Source: Planctomycetes bacterium syqfu
Lineage (GTDB): Bacteria > Planctomycetota > Phycisphaerae > Phycisphaerales > Phycisphaeraceae
DNA: 64,000 nucleotides
Assembly (NCBI GenBank): GCA_020974905.1
Contig: CP087563.1
Coordinates: 5,952,001-6,016,000, forward strand
Direction of reading: 5' to 3'
A model generated the notes under the pieces. That model saw only the letters and a program-made list of their open reading frames with translations. It ran no database searches and was not told the origin of the DNA. Below are positions 26,861-35,650 of the stretch, piece by piece (position 1 is the first letter of the stretch; each line of letters begins with the position of its first letter). The position numbers and the translations under genes are program-made.

Positions 26861-27628
26861 TCAGGCGATACGCTGACGGCGTCCGCGGCCCAGAAGCATC
26901 AGGCCACCGACCACTGCCAAGGCCATGCTTGAGGGTTCGGGAACCGTGGTGATGAAGTCTTGTGAGCAGTCATCCTTGAGGACGAACAGTTCAACGGTGT
27001 CGGTCCAGATGCCGTTGTTGATGTTGTCGATCCATTCATTAGCCAGAGCGTAGACATCTTTGGTGAAGCCGTTGGTGCGGTAGAGGTCGAAGTTGTCATC
27101 GTCCAGGTCGATCGTGCTGTCATAGACGGTTTCCCAGATCAACGATTGGAAAGCTGCAGCTTGGACATCGCCGGTTTTGGAGATGTCAAAGGCGTTGGCC
27201 CAGAGTTTACCCAGGAAGGTCAGGTCCGAGCTGCTGATGCCTGCGTAGCCTGCGAGACTGGAGGTCTGATAGGTCCAGCCGTAGGTGTCCGTGGGATTGG
27301 TGCCGAACTTGACCGGTTGTGTTTTTTCAAGGCAGTAAGCCTGAAAGTTGTACCAGCTGGCAGGATTCGAACCGGAGTTGGTCTTTTCACGAATGTCCAG
27401 ATTCAACGTGCCGGTGGTGATGTTGTAGTAACCACCATATTGCTTTTGGATTTGCAGATCGTTGTCCTTGGTCCCGCTAAGGTAGTAACTCGAAGAGGTA
27501 TCCGAGTCACGTACAACGACGTTGCCATCGTACTTGCAGTTGTCGTAGGTGTAGGTGGCTTTGGCGAAGTTGCTCAGACCCACAAGGATCAGGCAGCTAA
27601 ACATGGTGGTGATGAGGTGTTTGTTCAT
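26861..27628 (-). CDS. PEP-CTERM protein with thioester-domain-like motifs
   Basis: Exported surface protein of 255 residues. Signal peptide ends KATYTY. The C-terminus is a PEP-CTERM sorting signal: VPEPSSMALAVVGGLMLL then the basic tail GRGRRQRIA, which an exosortase would process. The body has YCLE at Cys99 and AFQSLIWE at Gln161, which match the Cys and Gln motifs of thioester domains (YC[VIL] and Q-x-A-[IV]-W type) only loosely. If real, it could bind covalently to surface amines. ATG 27628 is chosen; an ATG at 27658 is possible. Divergent from the LacI gene of cassette 3. Confidence 0.82.
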   Translation of the reverse strand: MNKHLITTMFSCLILVGLSNFAKATYTYDNCKYDGNVVVRDSDTSSSYYLSGTKDNDLQIQKQYGGYYNITTGTLNLDIREKTNSGSNPASWYNFQAYCLEKTQPVKFGTNPTDTYGWTYQTSSLAGYAGISSSDLTFLGKLWANAFDISKTGDVQAAAFQSLIWETVYDSTIDLDDDNFDLYRTNGFTKDVYALANEWIDNINNGIWTDTVELFVLKDDCSQDFITTVPEPSSMALAVVGGLMLLGRGRRQRIA

Positions 27629-27947
27629 TTCTTCAACTCGCTTGTGCTTGCGTGTCATCTTTTTTTCCGCAGACCCCGTTGGTTGCGATGCTGGGCGTAA
27701 CAGACATCCAAACTTGAGCCAGGCAAGCACAGAAAGCTCAAATTTTTTCTCAGCTGAGCTTGATGGCAGGCGCAGTAGTCAGAACTGGCGCAGACGGATA
27801 TGGGCGACAGGCAAAGTGATAAAATTTCCCGATTTTCTTTTGCATCACCCCGAATTTGTGCGGGGGTGGGGTGTCGTTCTGGATGACATAATGACTTTTG
27901 CTTCAAGTCAGGACGATTTGAGATACAAAAAAAACTGCATTGAAATG

Positions 27948-27975
27948 TTGAAAAAACAGCTAGGTCACATATGAT
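27948..27975 (+). promoter_or_regulatory. promoter candidate for the cassette 3 LacI gene
   Basis: TTGAAA (27948-27953), 16 bases, TATGAT (27970-27975). The 378-base gap 27629-28006 otherwise shows only a C/G-rich imperfect hairpin around 27844-27877; no LacI-type palindrome was seen. Confidence 0.45.
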
Positions 27976-28006
27976 ACTTAGTAGTCCGTGACACAGGAGC
28001 CACACC

Positions 28007-29020
28007 TTGATCTCGATTCAGGAACTTGCCAACCAAGCCGGAGTTTCGCGCACTGCCGTCAGTCACGTGCTCAATGGTCGTGAGCATAAAGTCGGTCCCC
28101 AGAAGCGTGAGAAGATCATGCAATTGGTCAGGAAGTACGACTTTCAGCCCAACGCGCTGGTCCAGTCACTGCGCACCAAGCAGACGCATGTGTTGGGCGT
28201 GGTGATCCCGTCGGTGACCTATTCGTTCTACCCGCAGATTCTCAATGCCATCGAAACTCAGGCGGCGAAGTTGGGCTATCAAGTTCTGATTTGCCAGTTT
28301 CATTCCGATGCCAAATTGCTTGATCAGCAGATCACCATGCTCCGTCAGCGCCGTGTGGATGGGTTGATCATCACCGCATGGTGGCCTGACCATCAATCGT
28401 TGATCAAGCGGCTGCACAAAGCCAAGGTCAACATGATCCTGCTGGACGGTCAGCCTGAAGAGATGGCGATTCCCTTTGTCGATGTCGATGACGTGAAGAT
28501 CGGCCGGATGGCAACGGAGCATCTGATTGCACAAGGCCATCAACACATCGCGCATCTCTATTCGCCGACGATTGGCAATATGAGTCGCAAACGACATGAA
28601 GGCTATCTCCAGGCCATGAATGAGGCCCGACTCAAACCGTTGGCTGTCGAGGTGGAAAATGACTTTGGACTGACCGAAGCTCAGGAAGGTGTCAAACAAC
28701 TGCTGGCAAGCAAACAGACGTTCTCTGCGGTGTTTGCTTCCACCGATATGGCTGCCATCGGCACGATTGAAACACTCATGGATGCCGGTCTGCGCGTTCC
28801 CGAAGATGTCGCGGTCATCGGTGTCGGTGATCTGAAAGAAGGTCAATACATCCGACCGCGTTTGAGCACCGTCAGTCAACAGGCTGATCAGATCGGTCAG
28901 CAGGCAGCACAACTGCTCATCGACAAACTCATGCAGCCGGAGAAAGTCACCCAACCCAATGTCTGGGTCCAACCCCAGTTGATCATCCGCCAGTCGTGTG
29001 GCGGGAAGGTATCCGTTTAA
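28007..29020 (+). CDS. LacI-family transcriptional regulator (cassette 3)
   Basis: 337 residues. The LacI HTH starts at the very N-terminus (SIQELANQAGVSRTAVSHVL, residues 3-22), hinge RKYDFQPNALVQSLR, then the sugar-binding-type effector domain (LGVVIPSVTYSFYPQIL to about 330). Start codon is TTG with AGGAG seven bases upstream. It is 36 bases from the next gene, a pseudopilin, so one operon of regulator, pseudopilin and secreted protein is likely. Confidence 0.93.
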   Translation: MISIQELANQAGVSRTAVSHVLNGREHKVGPQKREKIMQLVRKYDFQPNALVQSLRTKQTHVLGVVIPSVTYSFYPQILNAIETQAAKLGYQVLICQFHSDAKLLDQQITMLRQRRVDGLIITAWWPDHQSLIKRLHKAKVNMILLDGQPEEMAIPFVDVDDVKIGRMATEHLIAQGHQHIAHLYSPTIGNMSRKRHEGYLQAMNEARLKPLAVEVENDFGLTEAQEGVKQLLASKQTFSAVFASTDMAAIGTIETLMDAGLRVPEDVAVIGVGDLKEGQYIRPRLSTVSQQADQIGQQAAQLLIDKLMQPEKVTQPNVWVQPQLIIRQSCGGKVSV

Positions 29021-29056
29021 GCCTTGAAAACAAGCTAAAAACCACAGGAGTTTCCC

Positions 29057-29758
29057 ATGACAAGGAAGCACGCTTTCACATTGATTGAATTACTCGTGGT
29101 CATCAGCATCATCAGTCTGCTCATTGCGATTCTCTTGCCTGCGCTGAGTAGTGCACGTAAAGCAGCACGCAGTGTGATCTGTCTGAATCAACAACGCCAA
29201 CTCTATCTGGCGAACGTGATGTACATCGATGAGAACATCGATTACCTGCCCCATGGTTATAGCAACACCAATCCCACCAGCGGGAATCAGTATGCAACCA
29301 AAGCATCGATGAATCGTCTTGCTCGGTATGTCGGCAATAAGTCAAGCATGCCCAACCCAAACGAACCGGGCAGTGAGATTTTCAACTGTCCTTCCAAACC
29401 CCAAGGCAATACTTCCAATTCGCCTTCGTATCTTGTCAGCACCGGACTTGGTAGCAAAGCAGGGGGCGAAGCACCGATCTGGCCGGCTCATCGGATGCGC
29501 GATTATCTGTACACCAAGGGCAAGGTCTTTACGGTTGACTCGGACAAAGGTGTGCGTCTAGCGATCAATGCCGATGGCCAATTCTCACTGGCGCCCGACG
29601 GTACGCTGGCAACACGACACAGCGACAACGCCGTGAACATGAGCTTTCTCGATGGTCAGGTGATTGCCGTCTCAGCCAGTGTTTTACCGCTTGTACACGC
29701 CTATACGCCTGGCAAGTATTGGTTGAACCATGACCAACCCTCGCCGCCGAACTTTTAA
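29057..29758 (+). CDS. pseudopilin with class III signal (cassette 3)
   Basis: Pilin-like protein of 233 residues. Prepilin site KHAFTLIEL at residues 4-12, hydrophobic helix ending [10 protein letters not shown], and a C-terminal [16 protein letters not shown] in which His and Asp-Gly are ten residues apart instead of nine. AGGAG precedes the ATG. It lies between a LacI regulator and a secreted protein gene with gaps of 36 and 57 bases. Confidence 0.88.
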   Translation: MTRKHAFTLIELLVVISIISLLIAILLPALSSARKAARSVICLNQQRQLYLANVMYIDENIDYLPHGYSNTNPTSGNQYATKASMNRLARYVGNKSSMPNPNEPGSEIFNCPSKPQGNTSNSPSYLVSTGLGSKAGGEAPIWPAHRMRDYLYTKGKVFTVDSDKGVRLAINADGQFSLAPDGTLATRHSDNAVNMSFLDGQVIAVSASVLPLVHAYTPGKYWLNHDQPSPPNF

Positions 29759-29815
29759 ATTCGTTTCAACCTTCTCAACAATACAATCAGTTTCCCAATG
29801 CAATAAGGATTTCGC

Positions 29816-31699
29816 ATGTCACTTCATCAAGCGATTACGGTCGTGCTTCTTCTTAGTTTGAGTTTTACTGGTTTTGCCTTTGCGGACGCCGGCAGTTTTC
29901 GTGGCGGATCTGACTGGTGTGGTAATCCCGATGCGATTCAATCTGCGGATAATCCCTATGTGAAACTGGCGCACGCCAATGTCCAGCGTGCGCGCTCCCA
30001 ACGTCCCAGTGCATTCTGGTTGACGTGGGGCGCGACCGCACCGGAGAGTAAATTTCGCAACGATGCCAAACTCCGCGAGCAGGCGATTGAACTGTTTGAC
30101 AAGGAAGTTGCCAAAGCCGTTGAGAAGCAGGAAACCTTCTGGAGTTTGACGGGGAATCTGGAATGTCTGCGACTTTGGGAACGTGCGGAGAATCCGCCAG
30201 CGGAGAAGCTTGTCAAGTGGAAAGCAGACATCCTGCCTTTGGCAGAGAAGAACTATCAACTCAATGTTGCCAAGGACAGTTGGACATCCGTTGCGCCCAA
30301 CACCTTGCATCAATCTGCCACCATCTTGCAGTTGGCAAGTCTGATTTACGATCAACCCAAGTACGCCGAGTGTGCCAGGCAACTTGTGGAGACTGCTGCG
30401 AAGTTGCAGAACGAAGACGGTGCGTTTAACTACATCCGCCAATCCGGACCGTCGCAGGTTTACTACGGTTTTGATGCGACGTTTCTGGGGCGGTACTACC
30501 AGTTATCGCGTGATGAAGATGCTAAGAACAGGTTGATCAAGTTGGCAGGTTATTCACATGACGTGCTTGCCAACGGCTTGATGGAAGCGTCATCCGCACC
30601 GTGGTGGAAGCATCACTGGGGGCAGGGCGGTCCGATGCATGGCGTTGAGATTGCTGCGGGGCTGTCACGTGATCCGTTGACCCGAAGCATTGCTCGCTAT
30701 CGCATCGAGCATGGCGGTCAGCCGTACATGTTCGGCTATTACGCGATGTACTTCTGGGACCCGACGATCAAGAGTGATGTCCCCATGGGGGCGGATCTCT
30801 TGCGATACAACGCCAACATCGGCGGTCCGCAACTGCGCAAAAATGCTTGGCAGGTGGTCATGCCCGGTAAGGCGTATGCGGACACCAACATTGGTGTGAG
30901 TGTCGTGACGGGGGAAGAGCGATTTGGTTACCAGGGGTATTTGAGTGTTGCCGCGTTACCGGTGTTGTGCAATGGTGCAACGTCACCGCATGACCGTCCC
31001 AAGTCACTGATCACCGCTGGCACCGACGCCATGGCTCAGCGACGTTGCGTGGTGGGGGAGAACTGGATCGCCAGTGCGTGGACTTTCAAACCCCGTCAAC
31101 CTTTCTTTGCTAACTTCCCCGAACCTGAGCCCGGTGATTGGCAACTTGCCCAACTCTGGTTTGCCGATGAGCAGGGGGCAGCCGGTTGGATACGTGTGAT
31201 GGCGGACAAGGATACGGACAAGGCGTTGCCGCGTGGGTATGTTGCCATGGGACATGATGTGGTTCTGGATTCAGCCAGTGATCGATTGGTCCAAAGCGGC
31301 GCCTTGCAGGTACAGGTTTTGGGGCAGCAGGTGACAAAGATCGAGCCGTTCACCGTCAAGGAAAAGACGCGGTCGTTCTGGATTGATGTGACGGACAAAC
31401 AAACACATCAGGCTGGGGACAGCTACGGCTACGGGTTGTCCGTCTCGCAGGTGGGGCAGGTTGGTCACAAGGTTTCGCTTGAGACATTGGCAGAAGGTGT
31501 CCTGGCGATCAAGGTTCAACGAGCGGGTCAGTCGGATGTGACATTGGCTTTTAATCCGACGGACAGCACCATCCAAATCGCACGCATCTCCAAAGTCGCA
31601 TGGCAGTCCAGTACACCTGAAGTGGGCAAGGCTTTGCCAACAGATCAGGTCGGGCAGATGCTCCAACTGGCGCCCGGTGCGTTGATCGTGATGCCTTGA
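29816..31699 (+). CDS. secreted protein, possibly polysaccharide-lyase-like (cassette 3)
   Basis: 627 residues with a signal peptide ending AFADA. Residues about 50-400 are helical with Trp, Tyr and His-rich loops (SSAPWWKHHWGQGGPMHGVE, FGYYAMYFWDP), the look of an alpha/alpha toroid. About 400-620 look like beta-sandwich (TRSFWIDVTDKQTH, DVTLAFNP). Toroid plus sandwich is the plan of several uronide lyases (heparinase II/III, alginate lyase types), but I do not recognise a specific family and name no catalytic residue. The operon with a LacI regulator and pseudopilin supports a glycan role. Confidence 0.7.
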   Translation: MSLHQAITVVLLLSLSFTGFAFADAGSFRGGSDWCGNPDAIQSADNPYVKLAHANVQRARSQRPSAFWLTWGATAPESKFRNDAKLREQAIELFDKEVAKAVEKQETFWSLTGNLECLRLWERAENPPAEKLVKWKADILPLAEKNYQLNVAKDSWTSVAPNTLHQSATILQLASLIYDQPKYAECARQLVETAAKLQNEDGAFNYIRQSGPSQVYYGFDATFLGRYYQLSRDEDAKNRLIKLAGYSHDVLANGLMEASSAPWWKHHWGQGGPMHGVEIAAGLSRDPLTRSIARYRIEHGGQPYMFGYYAMYFWDPTIKSDVPMGADLLRYNANIGGPQLRKNAWQVVMPGKAYADTNIGVSVVTGEERFGYQGYLSVAALPVLCNGATSPHDRPKSLITAGTDAMAQRRCVVGENWIASAWTFKPRQPFFANFPEPEPGDWQLAQLWFADEQGAAGWIRVMADKDTDKALPRGYVAMGHDVVLDSASDRLVQSGALQVQVLGQQVTKIEPFTVKEKTRSFWIDVTDKQTHQAGDSYGYGLSVSQVGQVGHKVSLETLAEGVLAIKVQRAGQSDVTLAFNPTDSTIQIARISKVAWQSSTPEVGKALPTDQVGQMLQLAPGALIVMP

Positions 31700-32185
31700 T
31701 CGTGTGCATCTGTGTCCATTATGATTGACAATTGCCGCCGATGGTTCTGTTGCCATTGGCGGTTCTTTTTGTACTCCGAAAGACGTGATCGCTGTTCACG
31801 AGGTTTGATGACAAGAAACCTGCTGTAAAAATCTTTTCCCACAAGTTATCAACAATTCATGGTTAAGCACTCTCTGACGCACTTTGGCCCTGTATCGGGC
31901 CGACTCTGTCAGCAACGCGTTAAACTCTTATTGGACCGCAATTTTTGCGCTCGCCAGTCATTCCTGCGCAGTTATCGGATGAACCCTCAACACCATTTTC
32001 TGGGCTAAGCATCAGAAAATTAAGGAACTTGGGGCAATTTGTCGATATGTCAAAACGTCAAAGCGTAAAAGTGTCAAAGGCCCTATCGGACTTTCGTCAA
32101 CGTCCGGATAACGCAACACGGCTTTGAGGAATGCACAAAAGCCTTCCTCAGCCCAATGACACCAGGCAGGAAAGGTTTTGAGTAG
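31700..32185. other. 486-base gap without a gene
   Basis: No convincing coding frame. It holds one near-consensus DnaA box (TTATCAACA, 31846-31854) after TTTTCCCACA, a short hairpin (GGCCC/GGGCC near 31890) and a degenerate array TGTCAAAACGTCAAAGCGTA running on to GTGTCAAAGG (32047-32079). It separates cassette 3 from the MerR-type and flagellar genes. Confidence 0.6.
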
Positions 32186-32539
32186 ATGTCCACCGGAAGC
32201 CCACCATTTGTGATCCGCACAACCAAGCCCCAAATGGCAGGCACCCCGACTGCATCATCCAGGACCACCCCGGAAGTTACCCCGGAAGCAACCCCGGAAG
32301 TCACCTTGCATGTTCCCCCCAAGCGGTATCGCATCGGTGAGTTGGCTGAATTCTCCGGACTCAGCCGCCAGACCCTGCACAACTACACCCGCTGGGGATT
32401 GATCCATGAAGCCGAATGGACAGCAGGGGGACACCGGGTTTATGGCGAGGAAACCTTCGCCCGACTGCGAAAAATTATCGAACTTAAGCGAACCTGTTCC
32501 ATGGAAGAAATTCGCAATGAGCTCCAGGAAATTGTCTAG
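32186..32539 (+). CDS. MerR-type helix-turn-helix protein
   Basis: 117 residues. The C-terminal 70 form a MerR-like winged helix: YRIGELAEFSGLSRQTLHNY, then RWGLIHEAEWTAGGHRVY. No effector domain follows. The N-terminal 45 residues are low complexity and include TPEVTPEATPEVT, encoded by three CCCCGGAAG units of a dispersed repeat. It lies 58 bases before a TPR gene and the flagellar cluster on the same strand; whether it controls them is unknown. Confidence 0.78.
   Translation: MSTGSPPFVIRTTKPQMAGTPTASSRTTPEVTPEATPEVTLHVPPKRYRIGELAEFSGLSRQTLHNYTRWGLIHEAEWTAGGHRVYGEETFARLRKIIELKRTCSMEEIRNELQEIV
32267..32304. repeat. CCCCGGAAG units inside the MerR-type gene
   Basis: Three units with a 12-base period, in frame, encoding Pro-Glu-Val/Ala-Thr repeats. 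Confidence 0.75.
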
Positions 32540-32597
32540 TTCAATGGATGCTTGATCGTGGTTTGATCCCACACGCTCGACAGGATTTTATAAACGT

Positions 32598-35102
32598 ATG
32601 GCCGATGCCCCCGAACAACCTCAGGATGAAGTCGACGAAACCGAATCACTCGGTGAAATGTCCGGCTACGAATCCGAAACGCCCCACTGGTCAGCCAACT
32701 GGCAGACGCCGACGCTGATCCTCGGGACCATCCTCATGATCATGGGATTGGTTATCGCATGGCCCAGCGAAAAGCCCCGCAACTTCGACAAGGCGCTCGA
32801 CTCCGTACAGGCCTATATCCGGGCGAACGACCTGGAAAGTGCTCACGAAAAGCTTGCCCACGATCAACAGTTCATTGATGTCGAAACCACCGAGCCCCGC
32901 ATCCGCGGTCGCTTCTGGCAACTCTGGGGTGACATGGTCTACAAACAGATCATCGAGCAGGACATCCCCAGCACGGAGAACTACAACAAGATCGTCGCCT
33001 GCTACCTGCGTGCCGATGGTCATGAGTATCCCTTTGACGGTGAACATCTGGCCCGTTGGGCTTCCACGCTCGTGAGTCTGGATCGTGTCGACGAAGCGTT
33101 GGACAAGATCGACGAAGTGAAGTTGGCGGATCGTAATTTCAAATGGCAACTCATTCAGCAGATCATCAACAAGCAGATCGCTCGTCGTCGCGATACGGCT
33201 GATGATCTGCTTAAATGGTATGACGCCTTTTTTGCTGAGTTGCAATACGAAACCGATGCCGACCGTAAACGTGAAGCCGAGGTCTGGGGTGTTGCTCAAT
33301 ATGCCCGGTTGCTCATGCAGACCAATGATGTGAGTCGCGTGGTCGATTACCTGCATTTGCGCTACATCCGTTTGCGTGATGATGGCGGTGAAGATGATCT
33401 GGGTTCGGTGAAACTCCGACTGGCCCAGGCGTACCAGATGGCAGGACAGTACGAACTTGCCATGCAGTGGTATCAGTCTGCTCAGAAGAGTCTCAAACCC
33501 GAGGATACGCTTAACGCGCAGGTTCTCGTGGGCATGGCTCAGATCACGCTGGCACTCTCGGGTGACGTGCGTAAGGCACATGAGATTTATTCGACCGCTG
33601 CCATGAAGTTTGGTTCGACTGACGAGTTTGTCGATGCCACCATCGGTCAGGCCGACTGCGAATCACGTTTGGGGGTCCACGCCCAGGCCGTCAAGCATTT
33701 GCTTCTTGCAGCCAAGACGATTCTGGATCACCCGCATCCGTTGCAGCGTCATAAAGACCTGATGGTCAAGGTGGCCCATGACAACTTTGAATTGCAGTTT
33801 GGGCAGGATCAGTTCGGACAGGCGTTAAGTTATCTCTCCACGCTCAAGCCACTTTACGGTGAGGAACTGCCCCCGCGAATTTTAGCGGACTTTGCCATTA
33901 CACATGAAAAACTCGGCGATGCGTACACTGCAGAAGCCAACAAGCTCCAGAACACCGCGCCGGTGGACGCATTTGCCTCCGAAGAAAATCACAAGGCCTT
34001 TCAGTTGGCCAACCAGGAAGCAGCTTTGCAGTACGGTCGCAGCGGTGATTATTTTTATGATCATGCCCTGGCCGTCACCATTGCAGACGACCATGCGCAT
34101 GGCAACAGTCTCTGGAACGCTGGTCAGAACTATGACAAAGCGCAGATGTGGGACAAAGCCATCGACGCCTATCGCGAATTTGCCCGTGTGCGTTCCAATG
34201 ATCCGCGTTTCGTCCTTGCCATCAATCACCTGGGTTTGGCCTATCAGGCAGATGGTCAGTACAAGGTTGCCTACAAACTTTTTGAAGAACTCATCGAGAA
34301 ACATCCCAAGTCCGAAGCTGCCATCGCATCACTGGTCCCCATGGCACAGTGCATGATCGAGATGGGTGAACCCGAACAAGCTGAACGCACACTCCAGTAT
34401 GTTCTCACCGACAACCAGGCGGTGACCCCCGAAGGTGATGCGTATCGCGAAGCATTAATCGAGTTGGGTAAGTTGTACTTCTCAACCGGTGAATATCTCA
34501 AAGCGATTACCAAGCTCGAAGAAGCCATCGACGAAAAACGCTATGGCAATGCCGAGCAATCACCGTTGCTTCGCTACCGTCTTGCTGAAAGCTATCGTCT
34601 CTCCGTTGGTGATATCAATAAGACCTTGGCTGACCCCATGCCCCAGGCCAAGCGAATGGAATTGCAGAAACTCCGCGTGAGTAATCTTGAACGTGCAGGC
34701 GTGCTTTATTCTCAGGCGATCAATCAGTTTGAAGCCCGTAATCCCAAGACGCTTAACAAACTGGAAATGACATATTTCCGCAATGCGTATTTTTTCCGTG
34801 GGGATTGTTCCTACGATCTTGGGCGCTGGGACGATGCCATCACGCTATACGATCTGGCTGCACGCAAATGGGAAAACCATCCCGCGTCGCTGGTGGCATT
34901 GGTTCAGATTGTCAACGCGTATTGTGAACAGGGTGCCATGCAGGAAGCACGGGCAGCCAACGACCGGGCGCGATACCAACTCAAACGGATTCCTGATGAA
35001 GCCTTCAAGGATCCGTCGATGCCCATGGGCCGTAAACACTGGGAGGATTGGCTGCGATGGTCCAATGAACTGGATCTCTTTGCCAGCACCAAGACACCGT
35101 AA
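32598..35102 (+). CDS. membrane-anchored TPR protein
   Basis: 834 residues. An acidic N-terminal stretch of about 40 residues precedes one membrane helix (TPTLILGTILMIMGLVIAWP). The remainder is helical with many TPR-like pairs, e.g. GQYELAMQWYQSAQKSLKPE, AQMWDKAIDAYREFARVRSN and STGEYLKAITKLEEAIDEKR. Probably an envelope-facing scaffold or assembly protein. It stands just upstream of the flagellar cluster (90 bases to the flgN-like gene) but no link to motility is proven. Confidence 0.8.
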   Translation: MADAPEQPQDEVDETESLGEMSGYESETPHWSANWQTPTLILGTILMIMGLVIAWPSEKPRNFDKALDSVQAYIRANDLESAHEKLAHDQQFIDVETTEPRIRGRFWQLWGDMVYKQIIEQDIPSTENYNKIVACYLRADGHEYPFDGEHLARWASTLVSLDRVDEALDKIDEVKLADRNFKWQLIQQIINKQIARRRDTADDLLKWYDAFFAELQYETDADRKREAEVWGVAQYARLLMQTNDVSRVVDYLHLRYIRLRDDGGEDDLGSVKLRLAQAYQMAGQYELAMQWYQSAQKSLKPEDTLNAQVLVGMAQITLALSGDVRKAHEIYSTAAMKFGSTDEFVDATIGQADCESRLGVHAQAVKHLLLAAKTILDHPHPLQRHKDLMVKVAHDNFELQFGQDQFGQALSYLSTLKPLYGEELPPRILADFAITHEKLGDAYTAEANKLQNTAPVDAFASEENHKAFQLANQEAALQYGRSGDYFYDHALAVTIADDHAHGNSLWNAGQNYDKAQMWDKAIDAYREFARVRSNDPRFVLAINHLGLAYQADGQYKVAYKLFEELIEKHPKSEAAIASLVPMAQCMIEMGEPEQAERTLQYVLTDNQAVTPEGDAYREALIELGKLYFSTGEYLKAITKLEEAIDEKRYGNAEQSPLLRYRLAESYRLSVGDINKTLADPMPQAKRMELQKLRVSNLERAGVLYSQAINQFEARNPKTLNKLEMTYFRNAYFFRGDCSYDLGRWDDAITLYDLAARKWENHPASLVALVQIVNAYCEQGAMQEARAANDRARYQLKRIPDEAFKDPSMPMGRKHWEDWLRWSNELDLFASTKTP

Positions 35103-35192
35103 TGTGTCAACTCGAATTTAAACCGTCAGTCTCAATCGCTGGCGGGTCACCCAAAACCCCTGGCAAGGATTGCCGGGCAGAAAGGTCAAGGA

Positions 35193-35648
35193 ATGACCAG
35201 CACATCTCAAGCATTTGTCGAATTGCTCATTCAGCAGAAAGAGCTTTATTTAAAGCTCAAAATGCTCAGTGACAAGCAACGCGAACTGGTGCAGCAGCAG
35301 GACGCTGTTCAGCTTCTTGGTGTACTCGGTGCCCGGAAAATTCTCGTTGAACAACTCACGCAACTGGGCCAGCAAATCGCACCCATCCGCGAGCAGTGGC
35401 AGTCACTCAAAGACGACATGCAATCCGAACAGCGTCAGCAAATCAACCAACTCATCGACGAAACACAGGAACTGCTCTCAGGCATCATTGCAGCTGACGA
35501 ACAGGACCGCCAGGACATGGCCGCAGCACGTGATGAGAAGGGGGCTGAACTCAAACAGTTCACTCAAAATGCTTCAGCTCGCAATGCCTACACCGCATCG
35601 GCCAATGCCGGCAACAACTATGCTCGCTTTGCCTACAAACAAGGATAA
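35193..35648 (+). CDS. FlgN-like flagellar export chaperone
   Basis: 151 residues, almost entirely helical and Gln-rich, with heptad patterning (LIQQKELYLKLKMLSDKQRE and later LIDETQELLSGIIAADEQDR). Length and profile fit FlgN, the chaperone for hook-filament junction proteins. AAGGTCAAGG precedes the ATG. The kinase gene starts two bases after the stop. The call rests on fold and place rather than on strong motifs. Confidence 0.68.
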   Translation: MTSTSQAFVELLIQQKELYLKLKMLSDKQRELVQQQDAVQLLGVLGARKILVEQLTQLGQQIAPIREQWQSLKDDMQSEQRQQINQLIDETQELLSGIIAADEQDRQDMAAARDEKGAELKQFTQNASARNAYTASANAGNNYARFAYKQG

Positions 35649-35650
35649 AC

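Noticed and set aside
28166-29071. 301-residue frame on the minus strand
   Set aside because: Complete shadow of the cassette 3 LacI gene.
31835-31854. Replication origin suggested by a DnaA box
   Set aside because: Only one near-consensus box, no AT-rich unwinding region, no dnaA, dnaN or gyrB nearby.
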